From Curtobacterium sp. MCBA15_009 (GTDB lineage: Bacteria; Actinomycetota; Actinomycetes; Actinomycetales; Microbacteriaceae): a stretch of DNA of 64,000 nucleotides. Position 1 is the first letter of the stretch. Every line of letters begins with the position of its first letter. A program made the position numbers and the translations under genes. The notes beneath the pieces were generated by a model. It saw only the letters and a list, made by a program, of their open reading frames with translations. It had not been told where the DNA came from and searched no databases. The stretch lies in the NCBI RefSeq assembly GCF_001864895.1, contig NZ_MJGO01000001.1, positions 1 to 64,000 on the forward strand. Direction: 5' to 3'. Positions 25,185-34,228 of the stretch are shown here, piece by piece.

Positions 25185-25987
25185 GCGCGGGCCTCGGCCG
25201 TTGCCGGGTCCTCGACGGGAGCGTCGTCGAACGGGCCGCGGTAGTGCTGGCCGTCGAAGTACTCGCCGAGGTCGTAGCGGCGGAGCGTCGGGATCTCCCG
25301 CTCGCGTTCCGGTCGGGCCCACTCGGCGCCGTTCGCGACGACACGGCGGACGTCCGGGTGGTGGTAGACGGGGAAGTCCTGGTCACCGGGGGAGAAGTAG
25401 AAGATCTTCCCGAGGCCCCGGCGGTAGGTCATCCCGCTCCGGAACACCTCGCCGCCGGTGAAGCCCGAGATGAACACGAGCTCGTCGGGCGTCGGGACGT
25501 CGAAGTACTCGCCGTACATCTCCTGCTCGGGGATGACGATCGGGTTCGGCACCCCGCGGGTGATCGGGTGCTGCGGGTTCACCGTCCAGACGAGCTCCTG
25601 GTCGTGCTCGCTCCGCCAGCGCAGCGTGCAGGTGGTGCCCATGAGCTTGCCGAAGATCTTCGACCAGTGGCCGGAGTGCAGCACGACCAGGCCCATGCCG
25701 GACAGCACGTGCTTGTGCACCCGGTCGACGACGGCGTCGTCGACGTCCTGGTGGGCGGCGTGCCCCCACCAGGTGAGGACGTCGGTGTCCGCGAGGACCT
25801 CGTCGGTGAGGCCGTGCTCGGGTTCCTGCATGGTGGCGGTGCGGACGACGGCCTCGGGCAGGTGCTCGCGGATCCCGTCCGCGATCGCGCCGTGCATGCC
25901 GTCGGGGTAGCGCTCGGCGACGTGCTGCTCGACCTGTTCGTGGACGTTCTCGCCCCAGACGGTGACGCGCAACGGTGTGGTGGTCAT
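25181..25987 (-). CDS. ThuA-domain protein
   Basis: The 268-aa protein belongs to the ThuA (trehalose utilisation, class I glutamine-amidotransferase-like fold) family. Key stretches are [12 protein letters not shown] at the start, [27 protein letters not shown], the [13 protein letters not shown] insert and [15 protein letters not shown]. ThuA proteins act with Gfo/Idh dehydrogenases on 3-keto-sugars. The start ATG at 25987 gives family length. It is coupled to the following Gfo/Idh gene and lies 53 bp behind the importer permease gene. Confidence 0.9.
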   Translation of the reverse strand: MTTTPLRVTVWGENVHEQVEQHVAERYPDGMHGAIADGIREHLPEAVVRTATMQEPEHGLTDEVLADTDVLTWWGHAAHQDVDDAVVDRVHKHVLSGMGLVVLHSGHWSKIFGKLMGTTCTLRWRSEHDQELVWTVNPQHPITRGVPNPIVIPEQEMYGEYFDVPTPDELVFISGFTGGEVFRSGMTYRRGLGKIFYFSPGDQDFPVYHHPDVRRVVANGAEWARPEREREIPTLRRYDLGEYFDGQHYRGPFDDAPVEDPATAEARA

Positions 25988-26040
25988 GGTGGATGCCTTT
26001 CGGGGGTGGGGAGAGCCGGTGCGGGTCGCTCGGCCGCGGG

Positions 26041-26910
26041 TCACTTGACCGCGCCGCCGGTCGCGCCGGCCGCGATGAACTTCTGCGCCACGAGCAGCAG
26101 CACGATGGCGGGGATCGACGCCATCACCGCCGCGGCCATGACGGTCGACCAGTCGGCGGTGAACGTGCCGATGTAGTTGTAGATGCCGAGCGTGATCGGT
26201 CGGACGTCCTCGGTGGTGGTGAGGGTCAGGGCGAACAGGAAGTCGCTCCAGGTGAACAGGAACGTGAAGAGCCCGGCGGTGATGAGGGCGTTCGCGCTGA
26301 TCGGGACGACGACGGAGCGGAAGGCCCGGAAGTTGCCGGCGCCGTCGACCTTCGCGGCCTCGATGATCGACGGCGGGATGTTCTGCATGAACGCCCGCAT
26401 GATGAGGATCGCGAACGGCACGCCGGCCGTGCTGTCGGCCAGGATCAGCCCCGGTACGGTGTTGAGCAGTCCGAGGTCGTTGTACGCCGCGTACAGGGCG
26501 TTCGCGACGACGATGCCCGGGATCATCTGCGAGATGAGGATGCCGAACAGGACCGGTCCGACGCCCTTCACCTTGAACTGGGCGAGCGCGTAGGCCGCCG
26601 GCGTCGCGATGAGCAGGCTCACCACGACGCTGCCGAGCGCGATGAGCAGGCTCGTCACCAGGGCGCCGCCCTGGTCGGCGATGGCCTGGGCGTACCCGCC
26701 GAGCTGCGCGTTGATCGGGAACCAGGCGGCCTCGATCGCGGAGCCGGTCGGCTGCAGCGAGATGTTGACCATCCAGTAGACCGGGAACAGCATGACGGCG
26801 AGGATCAGGATCCCGATGCCGGAGAGCACCCACTGCTTCGGGGTGGTCGGCCGGGTGGGGCGACGGGTGCCGCGGGTCACCACGGCGCGCGTCGCGGTTG
26901 CGTCAGTCAT
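26041..26910 (-). CDS. Sugar ABC transporter permease (MalG type)
   Basis: The 289-aa inner-membrane permease has six predicted helices and the EAA loop ([21 protein letters not shown]) that docks the ATPase. The C-terminus GATGGAVK is typical of carbohydrate importers of the CUT1 group. It pairs with the upstream permease, whose gene it overlaps by 8 bp. No ATPase gene is present in this operon. The substrate is unknown but is probably a glycoside or oligosaccharide handled by the ThuA/Gfo enzymes. Confidence 0.92.
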   Translation of the reverse strand: MTDATATRAVVTRGTRRPTRPTTPKQWVLSGIGILILAVMLFPVYWMVNISLQPTGSAIEAAWFPINAQLGGYAQAIADQGGALVTSLLIALGSVVVSLLIATPAAYALAQFKVKGVGPVLFGILISQMIPGIVVANALYAAYNDLGLLNTVPGLILADSTAGVPFAILIMRAFMQNIPPSIIEAAKVDGAGNFRAFRSVVVPISANALITAGLFTFLFTWSDFLFALTLTTTEDVRPITLGIYNYIGTFTADWSTVMAAAVMASIPAIVLLLVAQKFIAAGATGGAVK

Positions 26911-27868
26911 CGACGGCCTTCCTGTTGAGGCGGAGGTAGACGATCGCGAACAGGGCGGAGATGACGATGAGGATGTTGCTCAGCGCGGCGCCCTGCCCGA
27001 AGTCGAACTGCTTGAACGACAGGTCGTACGACTGCGTGGCGATGGTCTGCGTGGCGTTCGCCGGCCCGCCGTTCGTCAACCCGAGGATGATGTCGAGCAC
27101 CTTGATCGTGTAGACGACACCGAGCACGAGCGTGACGCTCACGACGGGGCGCAGCATCGGCCAGGTGATCGCCCAGAACGCCTTCCAGCCGGTGGCGCCG
27201 TCGAGGGCCGCGGCCTCGTAGAGCTCGGTCGGGATGTCCTGCAGCCCGCCGTACAGGATCGTGGTGTTGAAGGGGATCCCGATCCAGATGTTCACCGCGA
27301 TGACGGTGATGAGCGCGACCGCGGGGCTCGTCAGCCACGGGACCGACGGGACGCCGAACGAGCCGAGGAACTGGTTCACGACGCCCGAGTCCTGGTCGAG
27401 CATCCACTTCCACACCGCGCTCGACACGATGAGCGGCAGCAGCCAGGGCAGCAGGAGCAGGGACCGGAGCAGCCCGGAGAGCGGGAAGTTGCGCCGGAAG
27501 AACAGCGCGAGCAGCAGCCCGATCACGAACTGGCCGACGATCGACCCGACCGTGAACAGCGCGGTGTTGAGCAGCGCCGTGTCGAAGAGCTGCGACGAGA
27601 CGACGGAGGCGTAGTTCGCGAAGCCGACCCAGGGGGCCTCGCCCGTGTAGAACGTCGACGTCGTGTACGCCTGGAAGCTCATGACGACGTTCTTGACGAC
27701 CGGGAAGCCGAAGAACAGCAGCAGGAACAGGACGGCCGGCAGCAGGAACAGCAGCTGCGCGATCCGTTCGAAGCGCAGCGAGCGGCCCGGGCGGGGCCGC
27801 CGGGACGGAGCGGGTGCTCCGTCCCCGGCGGCCCGCCGTGGGGCGACGGGGGTCGCGGTGCTCGTCAT
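26903..27868 (-). CDS. Sugar ABC transporter permease (MalF type)
   Basis: The 321-aa CUT1 permease has a charged cytoplasmic N-terminus, about six helices starting at residue 36, the EAA loop (YEAAALDGATGWKAFWAITWP) and the LTNGGPANATQTI stretch common to MalF-type sugar permeases. The ATG at 27868 lies 2 bp after the stop of the binding-protein gene, so the operon is tightly packed. Confidence 0.92.
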   Translation of the reverse strand: MTSTATPVAPRRAAGDGAPAPSRRPRPGRSLRFERIAQLLFLLPAVLFLLLFFGFPVVKNVVMSFQAYTTSTFYTGEAPWVGFANYASVVSSQLFDTALLNTALFTVGSIVGQFVIGLLLALFFRRNFPLSGLLRSLLLLPWLLPLIVSSAVWKWMLDQDSGVVNQFLGSFGVPSVPWLTSPAVALITVIAVNIWIGIPFNTTILYGGLQDIPTELYEAAALDGATGWKAFWAITWPMLRPVVSVTLVLGVVYTIKVLDIILGLTNGGPANATQTIATQSYDLSFKQFDFGQGAALSNILIVISALFAIVYLRLNRKAVDD

Positions 27869-27870
27869 GC

Positions 27871-29106
27871 TCAGTTGCTCGACTGGGCGTTCTGCAGGGC
27901 GTCGGCCGGCGAGTCCTGGCCGGTGAGCGCAGCCTGCACGGCCGTGTAGATCTTCGTCGCGGCCTTCGGCCAGTCGGCGCCGAGCTCGCCCGTGCGGGCC
28001 CGGGCGTCGGCGACCAGGTCGACGAAGACCTGCTCCTCGGGGACGTCCTTCCCGAACTGCTGGGCGACGGCCGTCTTCGAGGGGATCGTGTACCGCAGCT
28101 TCGCCATCGCGAGCTGGTTCGCGTCGCTGTTCATGCAGTCGACGATCTTCGCGGCGACGGCCTGCTTCGCCTTGTCGCCGGTGTTCGGGACGGTCCAGAC
28201 CTCGCCCCCGAGCGGTGCGACGGCCGTGTCGCTGGCGGACTGCACGGGGATCTGGGCGATGCCGTAGTCGACCCCCGACTCCTTGAGCCCGGGGATCTGC
28301 CACGGACCGTTGATCATCATCGCGGCCTTGCCGGCCATGAACTGGTCGTTCACGTCCGCCTGGGTCCAGTTCAGGACGCTCTTCGACATCGAGCCGTCGT
28401 CGATCAGGTCCTTCCACAGCGTCAGGGCCTCGGCGGTCTCGGGCGTGGCGATGTCCTTCTCGTCACCACCGTTCGACCACATGAACGGCAGGAACTGCCA
28501 GGTGCCCTCGTACGTGGCGTTCGCGTCGACCGCGAAGCCGTACTGGCTGCCCTTCGTGAGCTTCGCCGCGGCGGACTGCAGCTCGTCCCAGGTCTTCGGC
28601 GGGGTGACCCCGGCCTCGGACAGCACCTTCTTGTTGTAGACGAGCGCGATCGTGTTCACGGTCGGCGCGAGCCCGTAGACCTTGCCCTCGTAGGTGCCGG
28701 CCTGCAGCACGCCCTCCGCGTAGCCGTCGGTCGAGATGTCGTAGTCGGACAGCGGCGACAGCGCACCGGTCTCGGCGATCTGCTGCATGTCCGGGTTGTC
28801 GAGCATGAGGACGTCCGGCAGGGTCCGCGACGACGCCTGCTGCAGCACCTTCTGGATGAGGGACGAGCCCGGCACCTGGGTGCGCTTGATGGTGACGTCG
28901 TTCTCGGCGCCGCACTTGTCGAGGTACTCGCCGATGACCTTCTTGTCGTTGCCCTGGTTGTAGTAGTCGAGCACGGTGATGGAGTCCACCTTGCCGCCGG
29001 GGTTCGCCGACGAACCGCCGGAACAGCCGGCGAGGACGAGGGGGACGGTCGCCAGCATGGCGACCGTGCTGAGGACCGGTGCGATCCTGCGGTGTCGAGG
29101 CTTCAT
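27871..29106 (-). CDS. Sugar ABC transporter substrate-binding lipoprotein
   Basis: The 411-aa extracytoplasmic solute-binding protein (family 1) has a lipoprotein signal: LATVPLVLAGC with the acylated cysteine near residue 28. The mature part has the two-lobed fold, with PDVLMLDNPDMQQIAETG, TWDELQSAAAKLT and AAMMINGPWQIPGLK. It captures a sugar and delivers it to the two permeases that follow. It is the first gene of an operon divergent from a LacI regulator, with a LacI-type operator between them. Confidence 0.92.
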   Translation of the reverse strand: MKPRHRRIAPVLSTVAMLATVPLVLAGCSGGSSANPGGKVDSITVLDYYNQGNDKKVIGEYLDKCGAENDVTIKRTQVPGSSLIQKVLQQASSRTLPDVLMLDNPDMQQIAETGALSPLSDYDISTDGYAEGVLQAGTYEGKVYGLAPTVNTIALVYNKKVLSEAGVTPPKTWDELQSAAAKLTKGSQYGFAVDANATYEGTWQFLPFMWSNGGDEKDIATPETAEALTLWKDLIDDGSMSKSVLNWTQADVNDQFMAGKAAMMINGPWQIPGLKESGVDYGIAQIPVQSASDTAVAPLGGEVWTVPNTGDKAKQAVAAKIVDCMNSDANQLAMAKLRYTIPSKTAVAQQFGKDVPEEQVFVDLVADARARTGELGADWPKAATKIYTAVQAALTGQDSPADALQNAQSSN

Positions 29107-29212
29107 TGCTTCGCTCTTCTCTGGATGGTTGCCGGACACGAACGCGACGTGCTGCTCGTGGATCGGGGGCGAACCGGACCAGAACCGCTCCGTCGCGTCC
29201 CGAGTGGGGTCG

Positions 29213-29250
29213 AAGCTAGCATCGAAGCGGTTAGATGGTAAAGCGCTTAA
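29213..29250 (-). promoter_or_regulatory. LacI-type operator over the importer promoter
   Basis: TAAAGCGCTTAA (29239-29250) contains the AAGCGCTT palindrome typical of LacI-family operators. On the minus strand TTTACC (-35, 29237-29242) and TAGCTT (-10, 29213-29218) are 18 bp apart. The operator overlaps the -35 region, so the divergent LacI protein should block importer transcription. Confidence 0.65.
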
Positions 29251-29308
29251 ACGAACTTTCTCATGGGTCACCCCCGCTACAGTGAGCGGAACAGGGTGAG
29301 GGGGCGGC

Positions 29309-30325
29309 ATGGCGACGATGCAGCAGGTCGCCGACCGGGCGGGCGTCTCGATCGCGACCGTGTCCTTCGTGGTGAACGGGAACAAGCGGGTGTCCGCGGC
29401 CACCCGAGCGCGCGTCACCGCCGCGATGCGCGAACTCGGCTACCGCAACAACGTGGTCGCGCGGGCACTCGCGTCGCGTCGCAGCCGCATCCTCGCGCTG
29501 GTCTTCCCGGTCCTCGAGCACCGGCTCGGGCAGACGGCGCTGCAGTTCTTCACGAGCGCCGCCGGCCGCGCCTCGGAGCTCGGGTACCACCTGGTCCTCT
29601 GGCCCGCCGCGGCCACCGGCGACGACGTGCAGGAGCTCATCTCCGGGGGACTCGCCGACGGCGTCGTCGTCATGGAGGTCACCATGCGCGACCCCCGCAT
29701 CGAGCGCCTCGTCGAGCTCGACGTCCCCTTCGTCGCCATCGGCCGGACCGCGGACCCGTCGGGCATCTCCTTCGTCGACATCGACTTCGAGCGCACCGTC
29801 GAGGACGCCCTCGACCACCTGACCGGCCTCGGGCACCGCCGCATCGGCCTCGTCGTCGAGGACCTCGACGGCACCGCGATGGCCGACTACGGCCCGAAGG
29901 TCCGGTCCGAGGCCGCGTTCCGCGCCTCCGTCGAACGCCGCGGTCTCAGCGGCACCGTCGTCGCGGCGGGGGCCTCCGCCGAGGGCGGCCGTCGCGCGGC
30001 GGCGGACCTGCTGGCGCGCGACCCCGACCTCACGGCCGCGATCATCATGAAGGACGACTCGAACTTCGGGCTCGTGAGCGGTCTCCGCGCCGGTGGTCGA
30101 CGCGTCCCCGAGGACGTCTCGGTCGTCGCGATCGTCTCGTCGGACGGCGCCGGCGCCGCCACCGAACCCGTCCTCACGACGCTGAACGCGCCCGGCCCGG
30201 CACTCGGCCGCCTTGCCGTCGAGTCCCTGGTCGACCGCCTCGAGGGCGGCACGACGGACCGCACGCACACCCTCATCCCGTGCGCCCTGCACCTCGCCGA
30301 CTCGACCGCCCCCGCTCCCGCCTGA
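29309..30325 (+). CDS. LacI-family sugar regulator
   Basis: The 338-aa regulator has the LacI helix-turn-helix at the very N-terminus (MQQVADRAGVSIATVSFVVN), the hinge helix (NNVVARALASRRS) and a periplasmic-binding-protein-like sensor domain (residues 60-330, with DGVVVMEVT, GISFVDIDFE, DDSNFGLVSGL). It should bind the operator at 29239-29250 and release it on sugar binding. It is divergent from the importer operon and followed by the long repeat block. Confidence 0.92.
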   Translation: MATMQQVADRAGVSIATVSFVVNGNKRVSAATRARVTAAMRELGYRNNVVARALASRRSRILALVFPVLEHRLGQTALQFFTSAAGRASELGYHLVLWPAAATGDDVQELISGGLADGVVVMEVTMRDPRIERLVELDVPFVAIGRTADPSGISFVDIDFERTVEDALDHLTGLGHRRIGLVVEDLDGTAMADYGPKVRSEAAFRASVERRGLSGTVVAAGASAEGGRRAAADLLARDPDLTAAIIMKDDSNFGLVSGLRAGGRRVPEDVSVVAIVSSDGAGAATEPVLTTLNAPGPALGRLAVESLVDRLEGGTTDRTHTLIPCALHLADSTAPAPA

Positions 30326-30986
30326 GCTTGAGCCTCGCGGCCTCGCGGCCCGCGCCCCGTGGCCCGCCTCGCGAAAGCGACAGTCCTCCGCGAACAGTTC
30401 GCCGCACATTGTCGCTTCCGCAGCGCTGACGGGGCCGCCGGTACGGGATCTGTCGCTTTCGCGCCCACCTGTCGGCCGGGAGGCGCGGGCCGGCCCCGCC
30501 ACGAGCCTCCCGGCCGCCGCCTCCGCGGCCTGCCGTTCCGCGGTCACGATGTCCGCCGCCCCGCCTCGCGAAAGCGACAGTTCTCCGCGAACAGTTCGCC
30601 GCACACTGTCGCCTTCGCAGCACGGACGGGGCCGCCAGTGCGGGATCTGTCGCTTTCGCGCTCACCTGTCGGCCGGGAGGCGCGGGCCGGCCCCGCCACG
30701 AGCCTCCTGGCCGCCGCCTCGCGGTCCGCCACCTCGCGGTGACCAGGTCCGCCGCCCCGCCTCGCGAGAGCGACAGTCCTCCGCGAACAGTTCGTCGCAC
30801 ACTGTCGCTTCCGCAGTGCTGACGGGGCCGCCGGTGGGGGATCTGTCGCTCTCGCGCCCACGCGCCGCCCGACACGCGTCGCCCGCCACGCACCCCGCTG
30901 CCCGCCAGCGCCACCTGCGGACAGACCAGGCGCCGCCTGGTTGTGTGGACGCACAGGTTCGCAGCACCACACGTCGAGGAGGACGG
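30326..30986. repeat. Non-coding block with three tandem copies of a ~197-bp repeat
   Basis: This 661-bp spacer between the LacI and binding-protein genes has no supported gene. Repeat copies begin at 30366, 30563 and 30759; the third is truncated near 30866. Each copy carries an inverted repeat with 14-bp arms (CGCGAAAGCGACAG and CTGTCGCTTTCGCG) about 94 bp end to end: 30370-30463, 30567-30660 and 30763-30856. Between the arms lies the palindrome GCGAACAGTTCGC. Copies 1 and 2 then carry a GGCCGGGAGGC/GCCTCCCGGCC hairpin (30474-30515, 30671-30712) of the window-wide family. In copy 3 both arms change together (GAAAGC to GAGAGC and GCTTTC to GCTCTC), so pairing is kept. The last 120 bp may hold the importer promoter. 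Confidence 0.8.
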
Positions 30987-32306
30987 ATGGCCATCGACCG
31001 GAGGATGTTCCTGCTCGGGGGAGCGGGGGTGCTGCTGCTCGCCGGCTGCTCCACCCGACCCGAGCGCACGAGGGTCGAGGACTGGCCCACCGAGCCGCCC
31101 GAGGGCGAGGCGACGATCAGCTGGTGGGCCGGCCAGGTCGCGTCGAAGGACGGCGGGGACCTGCGGCGGCGGCTCATCACGGAGTTCCAGAAGGAGCACC
31201 CGAACATCCGGGTGCGGATCGTCAGCGCCCCGAGCGACACCGACACGAACCGCACGAGCCTGACGACCCAGATCGCGGCCGGCAGCAGCACGCCGGACGT
31301 GTACCTCGGCGACGTGGCGTGGCCCGGCCAGTTCGCGAAGAACAAGCTCGCGACCCCCGTGAACCAGCTCGTCGGCGAGGACTTCTTCGACCAGTTCCCG
31401 GAGGGGCTGCGGCAGGCGGCGAGCGTCGACGGGACGTACTACATGTTCCCGCTCTACATCGACGAGTCGTTCTTCCTGTACCGGAAGGACCTGCTCGCGA
31501 AGCACTCCCTGCAGGTGCCGGGCTCGTGGGAAGAGGTGCGCGAGACCGCAGCGAAGCTCGTGGACACCGGCGACGTGTCCTACGGGTTCGCGTTCCAGGG
31601 CGACGTGTACGAGGGTCTGACCTGCAACGTCACCGAGTTCGTCGCCGACGCGGGCGGGTCGCTGCTCAACGACGACCTGACGAGACCCGAGACCACGAGC
31701 TCGGAGACGAAGCGCGCGTTCGAGTTCATGCGCTCGCTGGTCACCGAGGGGGCGTCCCCGCGGGCCACCCTGACCTACCAGGAGCAGGACACGAACGACG
31801 CGTTCTCGGGCGGCCGGGCCGCGTTCCTGCGGAACTGGTCGTACGCGTGGGGGATCGCGAACGGACCGGACAGCCAGGTCGCCGGCAAGGTCGGGCTGGC
31901 GGCGCGGCCGACGTTCGACGGCATGGACGACCACCACTCGACGATCGGCGGGTGGGGGAACTACATCAACCCGCACACCCAGCAGCCCGCGGCGGCGCTC
32001 ACCTTCGCGAGCTGGATGTCGAGCGAGACCGCCCAGCAGTTCCTGACCCGCGAGGGCGGTGTCCTGCCCGCGCGCAGCGCCTCGCTCGTCAGCGAGGACG
32101 CGAAGCGGCAGCAGCGGCCCACCTACGACACCGCGGCCGGCATCACGCTCGTGCCCCGGCCGACCTCGACGGCGTACTACCCGAAGGTCTCGCAGGGCGT
32201 CTACCAGAACGGCAACAGCATCCTCGGGGGCCAGGCGTCGGTGGACGGCGGCACGAGCGCGATGGCCTCCGCCATCTCGCTCGCGCTGTCGGGTGAAGCG
32301 CTGTGA
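30987..32306 (+). CDS. Sugar-binding lipoprotein with Tat-like signal
   Basis: The 439-aa solute-binding protein has a twin-arginine-like start (MAIDRRMFLLGGAG) and lipobox LLLAGC with the cysteine near residue 21. This suggests Tat export and lipid anchoring, which is uncommon but known for such proteins. The mature region shows the family-1 fold: TISWWAGQ, TPDVYLGDVAWPGQFAK, YYMFPLYIDESFFLYRKD and a GGWGNYINPH stretch. The ATG follows GAGGAGGACGG. It heads an operon with two permeases and lies behind the large repeat block. No dedicated regulator or hydrolase is adjacent, so the substrate is open. Confidence 0.9.
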   Translation: MAIDRRMFLLGGAGVLLLAGCSTRPERTRVEDWPTEPPEGEATISWWAGQVASKDGGDLRRRLITEFQKEHPNIRVRIVSAPSDTDTNRTSLTTQIAAGSSTPDVYLGDVAWPGQFAKNKLATPVNQLVGEDFFDQFPEGLRQAASVDGTYYMFPLYIDESFFLYRKDLLAKHSLQVPGSWEEVRETAAKLVDTGDVSYGFAFQGDVYEGLTCNVTEFVADAGGSLLNDDLTRPETTSSETKRAFEFMRSLVTEGASPRATLTYQEQDTNDAFSGGRAAFLRNWSYAWGIANGPDSQVAGKVGLAARPTFDGMDDHHSTIGGWGNYINPHTQQPAAALTFASWMSSETAQQFLTREGGVLPARSASLVSEDAKRQQRPTYDTAAGITLVPRPTSTAYYPKVSQGVYQNGNSILGGQASVDGGTSAMASAISLALSGEAL

Positions 32307-33274
32307 GCGCCGGCACCGCGACGCGGACGACGGTCGGGTCGGGAGGCCCGGGTCGGCTCGACCCGCCGCCCCGGCCGACGGGGCGGTCGCGTCTCGACCG
32401 CATCCGGGCACGGGGCGCGTGGGGCTTCGCGGCCCCGGCGCTCCTGGTCGTCGCCGCGGTGACGATCTTCCCGGTGGTGTACTCGATCGTCCTGAGCTTC
32501 GCGGACGTCGAGGTCGGCTACGAGGGGTTCACGATCCAGTCCTTCGGGTTCGGCAACTACGCGGCCCTGCTGCAGAGCGCCGACTGGTACCGGGCGCTCG
32601 GGTTCACCGTCCTGTACACGGTCGTGACGGTCTCGGTCGAGCTCGTGCTCGGCATGCTCGTGGCCCTGGTGCTCGAGCGGCTCGGGGCCACCCGCGGCTG
32701 GATGCTCGCGCTCATGCTCGTGCCGTGGTCGCTCGTCACGATCGTCAACGCGCAGCTCTGGAAGTACGTCTACGACAGCACCTACGGCGTCGCGACCTGG
32801 TTCTTCGGCCTGTTCGGGGACGCGCCGGTGATCCTCGGCGAGCCGGTGCCGGCGATCACCGGCCTGATGGTCGCGGACATCTGGAAGACGACGCCGTTCG
32901 TGGCGATCATCCTGCTCGCCGGGCTCGTGCAGATCTCCGAGGACCACTACGAGGCCGCCGAGCTCGACGGCGCGAGCACGTGGCAGACGTTCTGGCGCGT
33001 GGTGCTCCCGCAGCTCACCCCGACGCTGACGATCGCGGTGCTGTTCCGCATCCTGCAGGCGTTCGGTGTCTTCGACCTGCCGTTCGTGCTGACGAACGGG
33101 GGGCCGGGCACCACGACCCAGTCGCTCGCGATCATGGGCTACAAGGTGCTCTTCCAGGACATCAACATCGGTCCGGGAGCGGCGATCGCGACGTCCACGG
33201 CGGTCATCGTCGCGGTCGGGTGCCTGCTGTTCCTCCGGGCGTTCCGGAACCAGGCGAAGGGAGGGGACGACTGA
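32303..33274 (+). CDS. Sugar ABC transporter permease (MalF type)
   Basis: The 323-aa permease has about six helices from residue 44, the EAA loop (YEAAELDGASTWQTFWRVVLP) and LTNGGPGTTTQSLA. The GTG start overlaps the binding-protein stop (GTGA). The N-terminal 40 residues are glycine/proline rich and include the word GGAGGCCCGGGT near 32341, a half copy of the local hairpin family. It forms the importer with the next permease; the ATPase gene is not in this window. Confidence 0.9.
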   Translation: MSAGTATRTTVGSGGPGRLDPPPRPTGRSRLDRIRARGAWGFAAPALLVVAAVTIFPVVYSIVLSFADVEVGYEGFTIQSFGFGNYAALLQSADWYRALGFTVLYTVVTVSVELVLGMLVALVLERLGATRGWMLALMLVPWSLVTIVNAQLWKYVYDSTYGVATWFFGLFGDAPVILGEPVPAITGLMVADIWKTTPFVAIILLAGLVQISEDHYEAAELDGASTWQTFWRVVLPQLTPTLTIAVLFRILQAFGVFDLPFVLTNGGPGTTTQSLAIMGYKVLFQDINIGPGAAIATSTAVIVAVGCLLFLRAFRNQAKGGDD

Positions 33275-34122
33275 TGCCCCGTCAACGTGTCCGCAAGGGC
33301 TGGCGCAAGTGGGTCAACACCGTCAACGTCAGCGGTGTCGTCATCGCGGTGCTCACCGCGCTGCCGCTGTACTGGCTCGTCACGACGTCGCTCAAGCCGT
33401 CCGGCGAGATCGCCCAGTCGCCGCCGACGGCGTTCCCGCAGCGGATCACCTTCGACAACTTCGTGGTGGCGTTCCGCGACAACGCGCTCGGCCAGTACAT
33501 GCTCAACAGCGTCATCGTGTCGGTGTCGACGACCGTCGTCGTGCTCGCGCTGGCGTTCCTGGCCGGCTACGCACTCGCCGGGCGGTTCATCCGCGGCCGC
33601 ACCGCCATCATGACCTCGCTGCTCATGCTGTCGGTCTTCCCCGCGATCGCGGTGCTGACGCCGCTGTACCTGCTCGAGCGCAACCTCGGGCTGCTCAACT
33701 CGTACCCGGGTCTCATCGTGCCGTACGTCGCGTTCAACCTGCCGTTCGCCATCTGGATCATGCGGAACTACCTGCAGGGGATCCCGTCGACGATCGAGGA
33801 GGCGTCCGAGATCGACGGCGCCGGGGCGTGGCGCACGGTGCTGTCCGTCATCCTGCCGATGGCGAAACCCGGCCTGTTCACGGTCGGGGTCTTCACGTTC
33901 ACGGCGTCGTGGAGCGAGTTCCTCATGGCGCTGACGTTCAACAGCGAGAACTCGTTCCGCACCATCCCGGTCGGGATCGCCCTGTTCGGCACGCAGTTCA
34001 CGGTGCCGTTCGCGCAGATCTTCGCCGCGAGCGTCGCGGCGACGGTCCCGATCGTCATCCTCGTCCTGGTGTTCCGCCGCTCCATCGTGTCCGGCCTGAC
34101 CTCGGGGGCGGTGAAGGGATGA
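33274..34122 (+). CDS. Sugar ABC transporter permease (MalG type)
   Basis: The 282-aa permease has six predicted helices, the EAA loop (IEEASEIDGAGAWRTVLSVI) and the typical ending SGAVKG. Its ATG overlaps the stop of the preceding gene by one base (TGATG). It completes the second CUT1-type importer. The operon ends here; about 100 bp later the convergent MarR gene ends. Confidence 0.92.
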   Translation: MPRQRVRKGWRKWVNTVNVSGVVIAVLTALPLYWLVTTSLKPSGEIAQSPPTAFPQRITFDNFVVAFRDNALGQYMLNSVIVSVSTTVVVLALAFLAGYALAGRFIRGRTAIMTSLLMLSVFPAIAVLTPLYLLERNLGLLNSYPGLIVPYVAFNLPFAIWIMRNYLQGIPSTIEEASEIDGAGAWRTVLSVILPMAKPGLFTVGVFTFTASWSEFLMALTFNSENSFRTIPVGIALFGTQFTVPFAQIFAASVAATVPIVILVLVFRRSIVSGLTSGAVKG

Positions 34123-34228
34123 GGTCGTCCGCGCAGCAGAACGAGCGGTCCAGATAGGTAGGAAAGTGACGTAATTGCGCTTGGCGGACAATCGTCCGGT
34201 CCGAGCCGTGCTCGCCCGTACTCTGCCG

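Noticed and set aside
30213-30986. N-terminal extension of the binding protein reading through the repeat block
   Set aside because: The frame is open, but the encoded residues are repeat-derived. The ATG at 30987 has a strong ribosome binding site and is followed at once by a Tat/lipoprotein signal.
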